From a bacterium (lineage in GTDB: Bacteria > Campylobacterota > Campylobacteria > Campylobacterales > Sulfurimonadaceae): 64,000 nucleotides of DNA. The notes under the pieces are model-generated. The model searched no databases. It was not told where the DNA came from and saw nothing but the letters and a program-made list of their open reading frames with translations. Location: NCBI GenBank assembly GCA_018824305.1, contig JAHJGM010000019.1:1-64000 (forward strand), read 5' to 3'. A program made the translations under genes and the position numbers. Position 1 is the stretch's first letter. Each line of letters starts with the position of its first letter. Shown here piece after piece: positions 46,022-56,149 of this stretch.

Positions 46022-46981
46022 TTAATCGAGATAATTTATTGCATTTAAAAGATGCTGCGGAAGCTGATATCTGTTTGATACGACCTCTTCGATCTCCATA
46101 AAATCAAATTTGCCGCTATTATAAACAACGACTTTATTTGAATTGTTATGTTCCAAAAGATAATCGATCGCGTAGATCGTAAAATCAAAAGCCATCATCC
46201 TGTCATATACAGTCGGGTTTCCGCCCCTTTGAATATGCCCCAATATGCTGACCCTTGTCTCTAAGGCAAACGTATCTTGGATCCAACTATGGATCTCGGA
46301 TGTTTTTTTAGCACCTTCGGAGATGATCGCAAGAACATAGTTTCTTCCATCTTTAATCTCTTGAGAGAGCTTTTTTTCTAATGCCTCTTTTTCAAACTTC
46401 ACTTCCGGTATAACACAGATTTCGGCTCCACTGATAATAGCGGACACTATTGCCAGATAACCACAGTCTCGACCCATCACTTCTACAAGAAAAGCACGAT
46501 TAAACGATGAAGCGGTATCTCGTATCTTATCTAGTGCATCACGTATTACGTTTAATGCGGTATCGACACCAAGACAATATTCCGTTCCATAGATATCATT
46601 ATCAATAGTGGAAGGAATACCCACAAAATTGATATCAAACTCTGAACTGAACTTTTGCATCGCCCTAAAAGTCCCGTCACCGCCTAAAACGACTAGACCC
46701 TTTACACCTAATGCTTTAAGATTATTGTATGCCTGTTCTCTGTATTTATATTCAAAAAATCTTTTTGAACGTGATGAACGGATTATCGTGCCGCCGATAT
46801 GCACGATACCTGCCACATCTTGATGCGTGGCTTTTTTTATTTTATTATCTATAAGACCTTCTAAGCCGTCATAAATAAGATAGGCCTCTTCACCTCTTTT
46901 ATATGTATAATCAACAAATTTTTTTATAGCCGGATTCATACCGGGTGCATCACCGCCAGAAGAAATAATTGCTAATGCCAT
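46022..46981 (-). CDS. pfkA: 6-phosphofructokinase
   Basis: 319 residues from ATG 46981, which has GAGG seven bases ahead; a TTG two codons earlier is less likely. Motifs: ISSGGDAPGMNPAI, LGGDGTFRAM and GIPSTIDNDIYGTEYCLGVDTAL. The Gly after GGD (position 104 in E. coli) and Ser at the 124 position fit ATP rather than pyrophosphate as donor. Many Campylobacterota lack phosphofructokinase; here it allows sugar released from glycogen to enter glycolysis. It is 12 bases from the fusion gene and 27 from glgP. Confidence 0.93.
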   Translation of the reverse strand: MALAIISSGGDAPGMNPAIKKFVDYTYKRGEEAYLIYDGLEGLIDNKIKKATHQDVAGIVHIGGTIIRSSRSKRFFEYKYREQAYNNLKALGVKGLVVLGGDGTFRAMQKFSSEFDINFVGIPSTIDNDIYGTEYCLGVDTALNVIRDALDKIRDTASSFNRAFLVEVMGRDCGYLAIVSAIISGAEICVIPEVKFEKEALEKKLSQEIKDGRNYVLAIISEGAKKTSEIHSWIQDTFALETRVSILGHIQRGGNPTVYDRMMAFDFTIYAIDYLLEHNNSNKVVVYNSGKFDFMEIEEVVSNRYQLPQHLLNAINYLD

Positions 46982-47008
46982 TGTCAAACCTCACTTATCG
47001 AAAATCTC

Positions 47009-48658
47009 TTAAGCCTTGAAATTAAACATCAAGTCGTAATACTCCGTAGCCATTCTTCCAGAATCGAACTCTACCTCTATCTCTGTCATGGCATTCTTTA
47101 TGATCTTAATCCATTTTTTCTCTTCATTGTAATAAGTAGGTAAAATCCTGTTTTCCAAAATATCCATCATATTTTGATTATCGATCTTATCTTGTTCATC
47201 TATCCTTAACGTATGGTCAACCTCGGGAATAGTAAAAGCATTTCTATGATCCCTTGCAAATTCAGGATGCCATCCGTCATTTATTGAAAAATGTATAGAT
47301 CCGTTCATACTTGCACTCATGCCGCTTGTCCCGCTTGCTTCCCTTGTGATTCTTGGAGTATTTAACCAAAGATCACTTCCCTGTTTTAAAATTCTGGAAA
47401 GTGACAGTTCATACCCTGTAAGAACTGCAATATTGTGATATCTGTGACTGATACTTATCAATTCATTAAAGATACTGATCGCACCGTGGTCTGTAGGATA
47501 GGGTTTTCCTGCCCAAATGATCTGCACCGGCATTTCACTGTTTTCTATCAGTTTTATAAACCTTTCATAATCATATTTAAGCAACCCAGGTCTCTTATAT
47601 TCGGCAAATCTTCTTGCCCACACTATAGTAAAGACTTCAGGATCGAACATCTTTCCCGTCTGGTCTGCGACCACGTCAAAAAGATTCTTTTTAAGGTGTT
47701 TTTTTCTTGCAAGCAGTTCGTAGTCTTCATGCTCATCCAAGGCACGGATAAGAGTTTTATCAGTCCAATACTTTTTATTTTGGGCATTTGTTATTGAGAT
47801 GATTTCACATCTCCCATCCACATCGGCCCACATCTCATTTGAAACTTTTTCATGAATCTTCGAGACAGCATTGGCTCTTTTTGCGACTCTTAATGCTCCT
47901 ACCGTTAAACTAAAATGATTATCATGAACATATCCGCTTAATTTGCGGGCTTCCTCTAAACTGAGACCGCTAAAAAATCCCATCTCATGTAAAAAGTGTA
48001 TGTCATGTATCTCATTTCCTGCAGCTTCTGGAGTATGGGTTGTAAAGACCACATGCTCTCTTAACATATTCAAATCAGGATAATGTTTATATAGTTCATA
48101 CACCAAAGGCAGTGCGTGTCCTTCGTTCATATGGTAGACATCGACTTTTCTATTGATCGCTTCTAATATCTTAACCCCGCCGACACCTAATACTATCTCT
48201 TGAGCAACCCTTGTTCTTTCATTTCCGTCATACAATTTATGCGTGATCGTCCGGGAAAGGTAATCGTTTTCGTCCGTATCGGTAGAAAGAAGGATGATCG
48301 GAGCGGTACCGAAGACATCAGGATGTAAAAGAAACGCTTTTATTACTACATCCTTATTTTGAATCTTGACCGTAACTCTTTCACTAAGCTCCTCAAGAAA
48401 ATAATAAAACTTTCTTGTATAGTTTGGCTTTAATGTACGATCTTCGTTTCTTTCTTGATCGTAGTACCCAAAACTCCACAAGAGCCCTATTCCAAGAATA
48501 TTCTGCTTTAAATCGTATGCACTACGCATATGTGAACCGGCTAAAAAGCCTAATCCACCTGAATATATCTTAAGCGCTTGATCAATTGCAAATTCCATTG
48601 AGAAATAAGCTACACTCGTACTGTATTTTTTATTTATGTCATAGCTATGAAGTTTCAT
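47009..48658 (-). CDS. Alpha-glucan phosphorylase family protein (GT35), PLP lysine absent
   Basis: 549 residues, the compact form of the glycogen phosphorylase family. Recognisable parts are YFSMEFAIDQALKIYSGGLGFLAGSH, HMNEGHALPLVYE, FTTHTPEAAGNE and REASGTSGMSASMNGS. In active enzymes the last motif reads EASGTxxMK, with the Lys forming the Schiff base with pyridoxal phosphate; here that position is Ser448 (codon AGT). The protein may therefore not phosphorolyse glucan, or may use a different residue. It lies 5 bases after the chemoreceptor gene and heads the metabolic part of the glycogen run. Confidence 0.8.
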   Translation of the reverse strand: MKLHSYDINKKYSTSVAYFSMEFAIDQALKIYSGGLGFLAGSHMRSAYDLKQNILGIGLLWSFGYYDQERNEDRTLKPNYTRKFYYFLEELSERVTVKIQNKDVVIKAFLLHPDVFGTAPIILLSTDTDENDYLSRTITHKLYDGNERTRVAQEIVLGVGGVKILEAINRKVDVYHMNEGHALPLVYELYKHYPDLNMLREHVVFTTHTPEAAGNEIHDIHFLHEMGFFSGLSLEEARKLSGYVHDNHFSLTVGALRVAKRANAVSKIHEKVSNEMWADVDGRCEIISITNAQNKKYWTDKTLIRALDEHEDYELLARKKHLKKNLFDVVADQTGKMFDPEVFTIVWARRFAEYKRPGLLKYDYERFIKLIENSEMPVQIIWAGKPYPTDHGAISIFNELISISHRYHNIAVLTGYELSLSRILKQGSDLWLNTPRITREASGTSGMSASMNGSIHFSINDGWHPEFARDHRNAFTIPEVDHTLRIDEQDKIDNQNMMDILENRILPTYYNEEKKWIKIIKNAMTEIEVEFDSGRMATEYYDLMFNFKA

Positions 48659-48663
48659 GATAT

Positions 48664-49950
48664 CTACTTATTTTTAAATTTCTTTTCTATTAGCTGTTCC
48701 AAATCGTTAAACAGCACACCCGTCGCTTTTTCTATCTGCTTTACATCATCTAAGACTGCTTGCATATCTATATCTCCTAGCTTATGTATAGAATCCAATA
48801 TATCCTGGGCTTTAGTGTGTACCACCATATGAGGATTTTCTATCTCTTTATATCCTTCGACTTTTCCAAAGTGCTCCTTGCCATATGCTTTATACCACTG
48901 TCCCAAACGGCAAGAATCATGATCTGACAACTTATTTTCATTATGCATTGCCATCAATATTTTTTTATAAGCTGATACCTTGAAGAGAACATGATCGATC
49001 TGCACCAAAGAGACAAAAAGTTTTTCAGATGCGTGCTCAACTACACTGCTTGTCTCATATGCTTTTTTATCCAACTCTTTTGTAGTTTTTTCTAGAATAT
49101 CCGTTTTTTCTTTTGAATCTGCCGTAAATTTTTGCGATTGCAATGCTTTTTGTTTTATCGATTCGACACTTTTATTTAACTGCTCTATCACTTCCGTGAT
49201 ATCTTCTGCAGAATCTTGTGTCGTTTCAGCCAATTTTCTGACTTCATCAGCGACTACCGCAAATCCTTTCCCATATTCACCGGCACGTGCAGCTTCTATG
49301 GCCGCGTTTAATGCAAGTAGATTTGTTCTTTCTGCTATCTCTTTGATCAAAGACATAGTCTCATTGATCTCAGCCGCATTGTCTGAAAGATTTTTGATCT
49401 CATTTACCGTATCTTCCATTGAACTGTTCAGGTTTTTCATAACGCTATCGACTTCACCTATATTGACTGTCATCTTTTTAGATTCTTGTGCCGTAAAATT
49501 AGCGTTTTCAACCACAGTTTTAAGCAGCTCGGTATTTGCCAGGACACTTGTTTGAATATGAGTCAGATTATTTTTGAGCCATCCGTCATCCACATTATCG
49601 ATTGCCTGTGTCAAATCAAAATTCTTTTTGGCTTCCATACCTTTTATAATAGTCTCACTTGCAAGGTCAATAGAGTTTGCTGCCAATGCAAAATTTCCTT
49701 TCAGACCGTTTGTGTAAAGTTTTACATCGGTATTTCCGGACGCAGCATCCGTAATCACTTTTCTACTGTTTTTGATAAATGATTCTAACTGATCACACAC
49801 ACTGTTCATAGCTTCAACAACAGGTGCCAAGGGATCATTTTGATCATAACTCGTTATCCTTGTTTCCAAGATACCGTTATTAATATCATTAGCCATAGCT
49901 TTAATCGACAATATTATATCTTGGTGCTCTTTTGTGAAAGTTTCAAACAT
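48664..49950 (-). CDS. Cytoplasmic methyl-accepting chemotaxis protein with CZB domain
   Basis: 428 residues, no membrane helix. A HAMP-like helical region at about 20-110 is followed by the signalling domain with tip [20 protein letters not shown] then [15 protein letters not shown] (about 200-250). The C-terminal CZB zinc-binding domain spans about 320-410: [16 protein letters not shown] and HMVVH supply the His/Cys zinc ligands. CZB receptors sense zinc-linked or oxidant signals such as hypochlorous acid in other bacteria. Upstream genes encode a PAS protein and CheV, so this may receive a signal from the PAS protein, as in CetA/CetB pairs. Confidence 0.9.
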   Translation of the reverse strand: MFETFTKEHQDIILSIKAMANDINNGILETRITSYDQNDPLAPVVEAMNSVCDQLESFIKNSRKVITDAASGNTDVKLYTNGLKGNFALAANSIDLASETIIKGMEAKKNFDLTQAIDNVDDGWLKNNLTHIQTSVLANTELLKTVVENANFTAQESKKMTVNIGEVDSVMKNLNSSMEDTVNEIKNLSDNAAEINETMSLIKEIAERTNLLALNAAIEAARAGEYGKGFAVVADEVRKLAETTQDSAEDITEVIEQLNKSVESIKQKALQSQKFTADSKEKTDILEKTTKELDKKAYETSSVVEHASEKLFVSLVQIDHVLFKVSAYKKILMAMHNENKLSDHDSCRLGQWYKAYGKEHFGKVEGYKEIENPHMVVHTKAQDILDSIHKLGDIDMQAVLDDVKQIEKATGVLFNDLEQLIEKKFKNK

Positions 49951-49960
49951 AACTACTCCC

Positions 49961-50497
49961 TTAATTTAATTCATTTTGTAATCTATGTATATATTTGTGG
50001 TATGTCTTAGACTTTAACACACTCTCTTTAAACCACAAAACAGCCTCATCTACTCCAAGTAATATCTCTTTTTCACGCAATTTCTGATATATAGAAGATA
50101 TCTCGACTATTGCCTTTGGATTAGGTGCTCGTCTTTCACTGTTGTAACCGATTATATTCCCGTCTTTATCAAAATCCGGAGTAATAAAAGCAAAAACCCA
50201 GTAAAAAGAACCGTCTCTGCCGAGATTTTTTATATAACAGTAAAAATCTTTCCCATCTTCTATCGTATCCCACATCATTTTATAAATTGCTCTTGGCATA
50301 TCAGGATGCCTGGATATATTATGATTTTTGCCCAGTAACTCTTCTAAATCTGTTCCGGATATTCTTAGCATCGTAGAATTGGCATATTTAATATTCCCTA
50401 GTATGTCTGTTTTTGAGACTATCAAATCATCAGCATTTAAAAATTTTTCTGAAAAACCTATAGTTTTATTATATGGATTATAATTATGAATTTTCAT
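49961..50497 (-). CDS. PAS-domain energy-taxis protein (CetB/Aer-like)
   Basis: 178 residues, soluble. One PAS domain (about 20-130) with the Aer-type core: [40 protein letters not shown] and [21 protein letters not shown]. Such PAS domains bind FAD in E. coli Aer and in Campylobacter CetB, where PAS and receptor are separate proteins as they are here. The start ATG overlaps the cheV stop (ATGA) and has GGGAGAG ahead of it. Redox or energy sensing for the CZB chemoreceptor is inferred. Confidence 0.85.
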   Translation of the reverse strand: MKIHNYNPYNKTIGFSEKFLNADDLIVSKTDILGNIKYANSTMLRISGTDLEELLGKNHNISRHPDMPRAIYKMMWDTIEDGKDFYCYIKNLGRDGSFYWVFAFITPDFDKDGNIIGYNSERRAPNPKAIVEISSIYQKLREKEILLGVDEAVLWFKESVLKSKTYHKYIHRLQNELN

Positions 50498-51516
50498 TCT
50501 TTCTCTCCCATAAACTTTTCAACTTCCTCATAAATTTTAAGTGGTTCTGTTTTTGGAATAAATGCACTTGCACCCATATCTTCAAGTTTTTTTACGACAC
50601 CGATATTACTCATGGAAGTATTAACGATAATCGGTATTGTTTTTGATTTTGAACGGATAAACTCGACTGCTTTATACCCATCCATCATCGGCATCTCTAT
50701 GTCGGTAATTACACATCCAAGCTCTTTTAGCGCATGATCCTCATTTTTTAAAAACCATGCTTTAAACTCCAATCCATTGTTAAAATAGAGTATATTTAAG
50801 TTTGATGCACGAAAAGTTTTTTCAAGCACCTTTGATGCTACAGGAGAATCTTCTAGAATTGCCAAAATTTTCTTTGATTTTATACTTGGCTTATTCATAG
50901 TCTCAAAATCATGTAATTTATGTTTGCTGACCTCCGGAAAAACTTCATCAAGCATTTTTTCTACATCTATGACAAAACAGATAGCCTCAGAATCTTGCTC
51001 GTCGCTTTCAACAGCAACTGCCAGTTTTTTCTCTTTTTTTCTTTTATGTCTTTTTTTACTACGTGTTTTACTGGTTGATATCTTAGTTATATATGTTATT
51101 TTATTGTCAGTAGTATCTGCTCTTTCTAGATCTTCACTGCTCTTTGAGGCTATTGTAATGATTTTTTTTACAGGGAATGCGATGAGACTTTGATTAAACT
51201 CGGCCAGTACCAAGATATCATAATTTTCAATTTTTGCATTTTCAGGGTTAGTGTCGCCTAACCATCTAAGAAGATTGACAAGAGGATAGGGTTTGCCACG
51301 CAGTACAGCCATCCCCATCATAAAAGGGCTGTCGGAAAGTCCACCTGTAAACTTGGCATCTTTGATCATCGCAAACTCTTTGATTTTTGCGATATTGATC
51401 CCATATACAGTATCTGACATCGTTTGAAATGCCGCTATTTGCATCACATTCTTTTTATGAGACATCGTCATCTCATCAAGTTCGTTTATGAGATGACTTT
51501 CAGAAATCGTATCCAT
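50494..51516 (-). CDS. cheV: Chemotaxis protein CheV
   Basis: CheW-like coupling domain (about 20-205) fused to a receiver domain (about 215-340). I start at ATG 51516, eight bases after AAGGGG; a GTG three codons earlier touches that ribosome site. Receiver residues are intact: acidic pair in LAILEDSP, phospho-acceptor Asp in CVITDIEMPMMDG, Thr in NTSMS and Lys in FIPKTEP. A striking Lys/Arg-rich insert (KTRSKKRHKRKKEKK) followed by an acidic run interrupts the CheW domain at about residue 145. First gene of the chemotaxis-glycogen run. Confidence 0.9.
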   Translation of the reverse strand: MDTISESHLINELDEMTMSHKKNVMQIAAFQTMSDTVYGINIAKIKEFAMIKDAKFTGGLSDSPFMMGMAVLRGKPYPLVNLLRWLGDTNPENAKIENYDILVLAEFNQSLIAFPVKKIITIASKSSEDLERADTTDNKITYITKISTSKTRSKKRHKRKKEKKLAVAVESDEQDSEAICFVIDVEKMLDEVFPEVSKHKLHDFETMNKPSIKSKKILAILEDSPVASKVLEKTFRASNLNILYFNNGLEFKAWFLKNEDHALKELGCVITDIEMPMMDGYKAVEFIRSKSKTIPIIVNTSMSNIGVVKKLEDMGASAFIPKTEPLKIYEEVEKFMGEKE

Positions 51517-51566
51517 CGCCAGCACCCCTTTATTGCAACTATATTAGATTATCTTATCGAAAAACT

Positions 51567-51593
51567 ATTACAAATCTTAACACAATTTGTAAT
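51567..51593 (-). terminator. Inverted repeat between ispH and cheV
   Basis: Perfect 9-base arms ATTACAAAT and ATTTGTAAT with a nine-base loop. On the minus strand it is followed after two bases by TTTTT, so it could end the pheST-aroA-ispH transcript (63 bases past the ispH stop). It also lies 50 bases ahead of the cheV start, where a TAATAT -10-like sequence occurs at 51541-51546, so an operator role is equally possible. Confidence 0.45.
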
Positions 51594-51655
51594 AATTAAA
51601 ATTAAATATTGATTAGAAACAAACTGTTACAATAATTCACACTGCACTATTTTAT

Positions 51656-52477
51656 CTATTTACTAATTGCAGATACGACTTTTTGAATGATCCAATCAGG
51701 AGTGGAGGCACCGGCACTTATGCCGCAATGTTTTTTAGAAGCAAACCATGACATATCTATATCTTTTTCATCCTCGATATGATAGCTGTTGTTACAATAC
51801 TCTTTGGCGATACTGTATAGCTGTTTTGTATTTGATGAGTTTTTCCCGCCGATAATAATCATAATATCTGCTTTTTTTGCAAGCTTTCTTACGGCATCTT
51901 GATTTTCAAACGTTGCATTACAGATAGTGTTAAAAACTCTTACCTCTTTATGTCGCGGGATGAGATAATCGGCTATTTGCAGATATTCTTCGACTTTTCT
52001 GGTCGTCTGTGCGACAAGCGCTATGCGCTCTTTTAACTTTAGGTTTTCTAGATCTTCTATGGATGTAACGACATAAGCGCCATCAGTAGCATAACTTTTT
52101 ACACCTTTTATCTCAGGATGCGCTTCATCACCGAATATGACGATATCATATCCCTGCTCACTCATCTCTTCACATATCTGTTGAGGCTTGGTAACATAAG
52201 GACATGTAGCATCGACGACTTCAACGCCTTTAGTATGTAAAAACTGCAGTTCGGATTTTGGGATTCCATGAGTTCTGATCACCGCTTTATCACCGGTTTT
52301 AAAAGTAGAGATATCTTCTGTTAAACCTACTTTATAATCAGTGTCAAGTCTTTGAATCTCTTTTGCATTATGTATAAGCGGTCCATACGTGACTGAATTC
52401 TTATTATCTTCTGCTATCTTAATAGCACGCTTTACACCAAAACAAAATCCATAATTCTCGGCAAGCTCTATTTTCAT
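51656..52477 (-). CDS. ispH: 4-hydroxy-3-methylbut-2-enyl diphosphate reductase
   Basis: Last step of the MEP isoprenoid pathway, an iron-sulfur enzyme. 273 residues from ATG 52477, eight bases after AAGGAG; the in-frame GTG at 52495 overlaps that ribosome site. The three cluster cysteines are present in GFCFGVKRA (residue 12), ATCPYVTKP (near 95) and TICNATFENQ (near 190), with the catalytic Glu in HPEIKG-type segment EAHPEIKGV. It closes the pheS-pheT-aroA-ispH operon. Confidence 0.95.
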   Translation of the reverse strand: MKIELAENYGFCFGVKRAIKIAEDNKNSVTYGPLIHNAKEIQRLDTDYKVGLTEDISTFKTGDKAVIRTHGIPKSELQFLHTKGVEVVDATCPYVTKPQQICEEMSEQGYDIVIFGDEAHPEIKGVKSYATDGAYVVTSIEDLENLKLKERIALVAQTTRKVEEYLQIADYLIPRHKEVRVFNTICNATFENQDAVRKLAKKADIMIIIGGKNSSNTKQLYSIAKEYCNNSYHIEDEKDIDMSWFASKKHCGISAGASTPDWIIQKVVSAISK

Positions 52478-52529
52478 TTCATTGTCTCCTTGCACTGAAG
52501 CTTCACCTCTCGGTGAAAAATATTATAAA

Positions 52530-53810
52530 CTAACTCAGTTCAATTCTTGTCAAGTTTTGTAAAAGTTCAAAGAAGTTTGGAAACGATGTGTTGATACAAT
52601 CGATATCTTGAACATCCATACCGCATCTGAGACCTGCGATGATAAAACTCATCGCTATTCTATGATCACCGTGACTGTTGATTGTAGCACTTCTCAGCTC
52701 ACCGCCCGTAACGCTATAACCGTCTTGCACTTCATCGACTTCTATTCCGCAGGCCCTTAGACCCTCTACGACGGTCGATATCCTGTCACTCTCTTTTACA
52801 CGAAGCTCTTCGGCATTTTTTATAACACTTACACCCTCAGCGCATGCAAAAGCAATAGAAAGTGCTGGTAGTTCATCTATAAGCCAAGAGATATTATCCT
52901 CAACCGTTATTGCTTTAAGCGGTGCATATCTTACCGTGATGTCGCCGATTGGTTCATACTTGTCGTCTGTCAATTCATACCTGATGTCCGCACCCATGCG
53001 TTCTAGCGCTTTGAATGCTTCGATACGTGTTTTGTTTAAAGTAACACCTTGCAGTGTGATTGATGAATCAGGAGTGATCGCAGCTGCCACTGCAAAGAAA
53101 AATGCACTGGACGGATCAGCGGGAATACGGATATCTAAAGGCGATAAAAGCTTTGTAAGCGGAGTGATCGTGGTCTTGAGACCATCGACTTTAATATCAG
53201 CTCCCATCCCTTTTAACATTCTCTCCGTATGGTCACGGCTCAGTTCAGGCTCACTGTATGTACAGATACCGTCTGATCTCAGCGCTGCTAATATCATCGC
53301 ACTTTTTACCTGAGCAGAGGCTATCTTGCTCTCATAATTAAATGCTTTTAAAGATGAACCTCTAATGCTTAGCGGTGCCAAGTCACCGTCATTTCTCCCA
53401 TCAAGTTTTGCACCGATGTTGCGAAGCGGCGCAGTTACTCTTTTCATAGGACGACGGCGAAGATATTCATCACCTGTTAATACAAAATGCCCTTTTGCCG
53501 AGCTCAAAAGTCCGCAAAACAGACGTATTCCGGTTCCCGAGTTTCCACAGTCTAAAATGTTTTCACTCTCTTTGATACCCGATGAACTGATCGTTATCAC
53601 TTCTCCGTTATCCACCACTTTAGCACCGAGATTTTTTACGATCTCCAATGAGTTTAAAGTATCCTCGGCACGTAAAAAGTTTTTTATAGTCGATTCTCCC
53701 TCAGCAAGCATTGCAAACATGACACTACGGTGAGATATAGACTTGTCAGACGCTATTTTTTCTGTTTTAAAATCAAACTTATGTGTCGCATATACTTTTA
53801 CGCTTTTCAT
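52530..53810 (-). CDS. aroA: 3-phosphoshikimate 1-carboxyvinyltransferase (EPSP synthase)
   Basis: Sixth step of the shikimate pathway. 426 residues with SDKSISHRSVMFAMLAEGES at the N-terminus, LDCGNSGTGIRLFCGLLS near 85, the SAQVKSAMILAAL segment and late LRVKESDRIST and GDHRIAMSF motifs. Both inverse alpha/beta domains are complete. The start overlaps the pheT stop (ATGA), so it is in one operon with pheS, pheT and ispH. Confidence 0.96.
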   Translation of the reverse strand: MKSVKVYATHKFDFKTEKIASDKSISHRSVMFAMLAEGESTIKNFLRAEDTLNSLEIVKNLGAKVVDNGEVITISSSGIKESENILDCGNSGTGIRLFCGLLSSAKGHFVLTGDEYLRRRPMKRVTAPLRNIGAKLDGRNDGDLAPLSIRGSSLKAFNYESKIASAQVKSAMILAALRSDGICTYSEPELSRDHTERMLKGMGADIKVDGLKTTITPLTKLLSPLDIRIPADPSSAFFFAVAAAITPDSSITLQGVTLNKTRIEAFKALERMGADIRYELTDDKYEPIGDITVRYAPLKAITVEDNISWLIDELPALSIAFACAEGVSVIKNAEELRVKESDRISTVVEGLRACGIEVDEVQDGYSVTGGELRSATINSHGDHRIAMSFIIAGLRCGMDVQDIDCINTSFPNFFELLQNLTRIELS

Positions 53811-56149
53811 CTCAGAGTAAGCCCCAATTTTTCATTTAATGCATTTAAGACAGTGTCCATAGTCGATGTAATATCTTCATCTTCCAAAGTTTTTGTCAGA
53901 GACTGTAATACAAAACGGATAGTCAAACTTGCATTTTCACCAAGTTTCTCATCTTCATACTTATCAACCGGATAAAAACGGACGATCTCTTCTGTCTTAT
54001 TTTCGCTTATGACGTTTTGAATATCTTTATAGTTTAAGCTGTTTGGAACCAAAACACTCAGGTCTCTAAAAGATGCCTGATATTTAGAATAGGCTTTTAC
54101 CTCTACAAGATTAAACGACAACTTATCAAAATCGATCTCACATATAAAAGTCTCATCGAGGTCAAACTCATCTTGCACAACAGGATGAAGTTTATATAAC
54201 TCCCCTATTTCCATACCATCAAGCAGTATCTTTGCAGACTGATAAGGATTTGCCAGACTGTGTACCGGTTCATTTTTAACCAGATCTATATCTCCGATGA
54301 CATTTGAAACCAATTGGACAAAAGTTCCAAAATCCATTTTTTTAGATTTTCCGCTGTTTAATATCCCGTCTTTACTACTGTCACCGCTATAGATAAATGC
54401 CATTTTGGCAGACTCTGTTCTTGAAGTTGAAAAAACAGTTCCTATCTCAAAAAGTCTGACATCTTTATATCCTGATTTTATATTTGAACTTGCAGCATTC
54501 AAAAGCCCAAGCATCAATGTAGGACGCATAGTATCAAGCGTATTGACTATCGGATTTAATAACTCCAGACTCTCATCTATACATGTAAAGCCGTACTCTT
54601 TCAGTTTTACCTTCTCGTTAAATACGAAATGTACCGTTTCAAAAAAGCCCTGAGCCGCTGCGCTGTTTCTGTATTTTCTCAATTTTTTAAATTGAAAGTA
54701 ACCGTCTGAAAGCGGATTTTTCTCTTTTAACGTAAACGGCTTTGATGGGATATTGTCTATACCCACAAGACGTACTATCTCTTCGACGATATCCTGTTTG
54801 TTTGCGATATCATGGCGATATCTAGGAACAGACACGACAAAGCTGTTTCCTTGAGATTTTCCAATATCAAATCCAAGATTTTGAAGTATTTTTGTTATGG
54901 TGGTCTTATCTATTTTTGCACCGATGATACTGTTGATATCGTCTATACTTATACTGACTACAACACCTTCGTATTGATCACACAGTTCGATATTGCCGCC
55001 GTAAATATCCGATTCACTGAACTTTTCAAATAATCCTATGAAATAGTTAAGTCCAATATTTAATTTTGGTTCGCTTCCTCTTGAAGTCCTATAAAACAAC
55101 GGCCCGTTTTCGATCTTATTTTCTGCCATCTGCTTAGAGATGATGTGTGGAGGGATATAACTTGCCTCAAGTATCACAAGTCCCTCTGATGAACTCATCT
55201 TTGAATTCTCACACTGTTTAATACCCACAATAGAAGCCGGTTTGTCTTTTGCGTAAATAGTGGCATATCCCAAACTGTCTACCGACAGAGATATTTTTGC
55301 TTTTTTATCGACCTCTTCGCCATCTTTAAAGAAATTGTAATCATATGCCCGAAGTATGACACCCGTGGTATATGTAGAGTAAAACAATACCGAATCCAAA
55401 TCAGATTTTTGTTTCTCTTCGATCTGTGCTAAGCGCAAAGTGATAATAAAAGGAAGTTTGATCTCTTTGACATCAACTGCTTTATATCTTAGATTGACAT
55501 TCAAGCCGTCTGTATGAGAAAGTTGAAGAACTCTTCCTATTCCCATGCGTCTGTCTATATCCTGAGCATCGTCTATCTTTTTCAGTGGACGGCTGTATGC
55601 GGCACACAGATCACGAGCAACACCGTATATACTGAGACAATCACCTCTGTTTGCAGTCAGTTCGATCTCTATTAGCGTATCTTGCAAGTACTCGTTTTCA
55701 CTAAGTTCTTGACCGAGTTTGAATTCGCCTATCGAGGAATCGAGTTCCATAATACCTTCGCCGATATTAACAAGTCCAAGTTCTGTAGCCGAGCATATCA
55801 TACCTTCACTCTCGACTCCGCGAAGTTTGACGGGTTTGATCTTTAGTCCGTTTGGCATAATCGCGCCCACGGTAGCAACTGCTACATGTAGACCTTTTCT
55901 GACATTGGCAGCACCACAGACTATTTGACGGATACTTGTTCCGATATCTACTTTACAGACATTCAGCTTTTCTGCATCCGGATGTTTCTCACATTCGACT
56001 ACATGCCCAAAAACTATCTTGTTTGGTATTTTGTACTCGACGACTCTGTCTACTTCCAAACCGATCGAGTTCAGCGTTTTACATAACTCATCGCAAGATT
56101 TATCTTCAATACTGATAAATTCGTTTAACCAACTTTTTGTAACTATCAT
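53807..56149 (-). CDS. pheT: Phenylalanyl-tRNA synthetase beta chain
   Basis: 780 residues, full length. An N-terminal EMAP-like tRNA-binding domain (about 40-150, [21 protein letters not shown]), B3/B4 editing region (about 205-370), B5 domain (about 395-470, [20 protein letters not shown]) and the C-terminal FDX-ACB anticodon-binding domain ending at 780 ([20 protein letters not shown]). Overlaps both pheS and aroA by four bases. Confidence 0.96.
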   Translation of the reverse strand: MIVTKSWLNEFISIEDKSCDELCKTLNSIGLEVDRVVEYKIPNKIVFGHVVECEKHPDAEKLNVCKVDIGTSIRQIVCGAANVRKGLHVAVATVGAIMPNGLKIKPVKLRGVESEGMICSATELGLVNIGEGIMELDSSIGEFKLGQELSENEYLQDTLIEIELTANRGDCLSIYGVARDLCAAYSRPLKKIDDAQDIDRRMGIGRVLQLSHTDGLNVNLRYKAVDVKEIKLPFIITLRLAQIEEKQKSDLDSVLFYSTYTTGVILRAYDYNFFKDGEEVDKKAKISLSVDSLGYATIYAKDKPASIVGIKQCENSKMSSSEGLVILEASYIPPHIISKQMAENKIENGPLFYRTSRGSEPKLNIGLNYFIGLFEKFSESDIYGGNIELCDQYEGVVVSISIDDINSIIGAKIDKTTITKILQNLGFDIGKSQGNSFVVSVPRYRHDIANKQDIVEEIVRLVGIDNIPSKPFTLKEKNPLSDGYFQFKKLRKYRNSAAAQGFFETVHFVFNEKVKLKEYGFTCIDESLELLNPIVNTLDTMRPTLMLGLLNAASSNIKSGYKDVRLFEIGTVFSTSRTESAKMAFIYSGDSSKDGILNSGKSKKMDFGTFVQLVSNVIGDIDLVKNEPVHSLANPYQSAKILLDGMEIGELYKLHPVVQDEFDLDETFICEIDFDKLSFNLVEVKAYSKYQASFRDLSVLVPNSLNYKDIQNVISENKTEEIVRFYPVDKYEDEKLGENASLTIRFVLQSLTKTLEDEDITSTMDTVLNALNEKLGLTLR

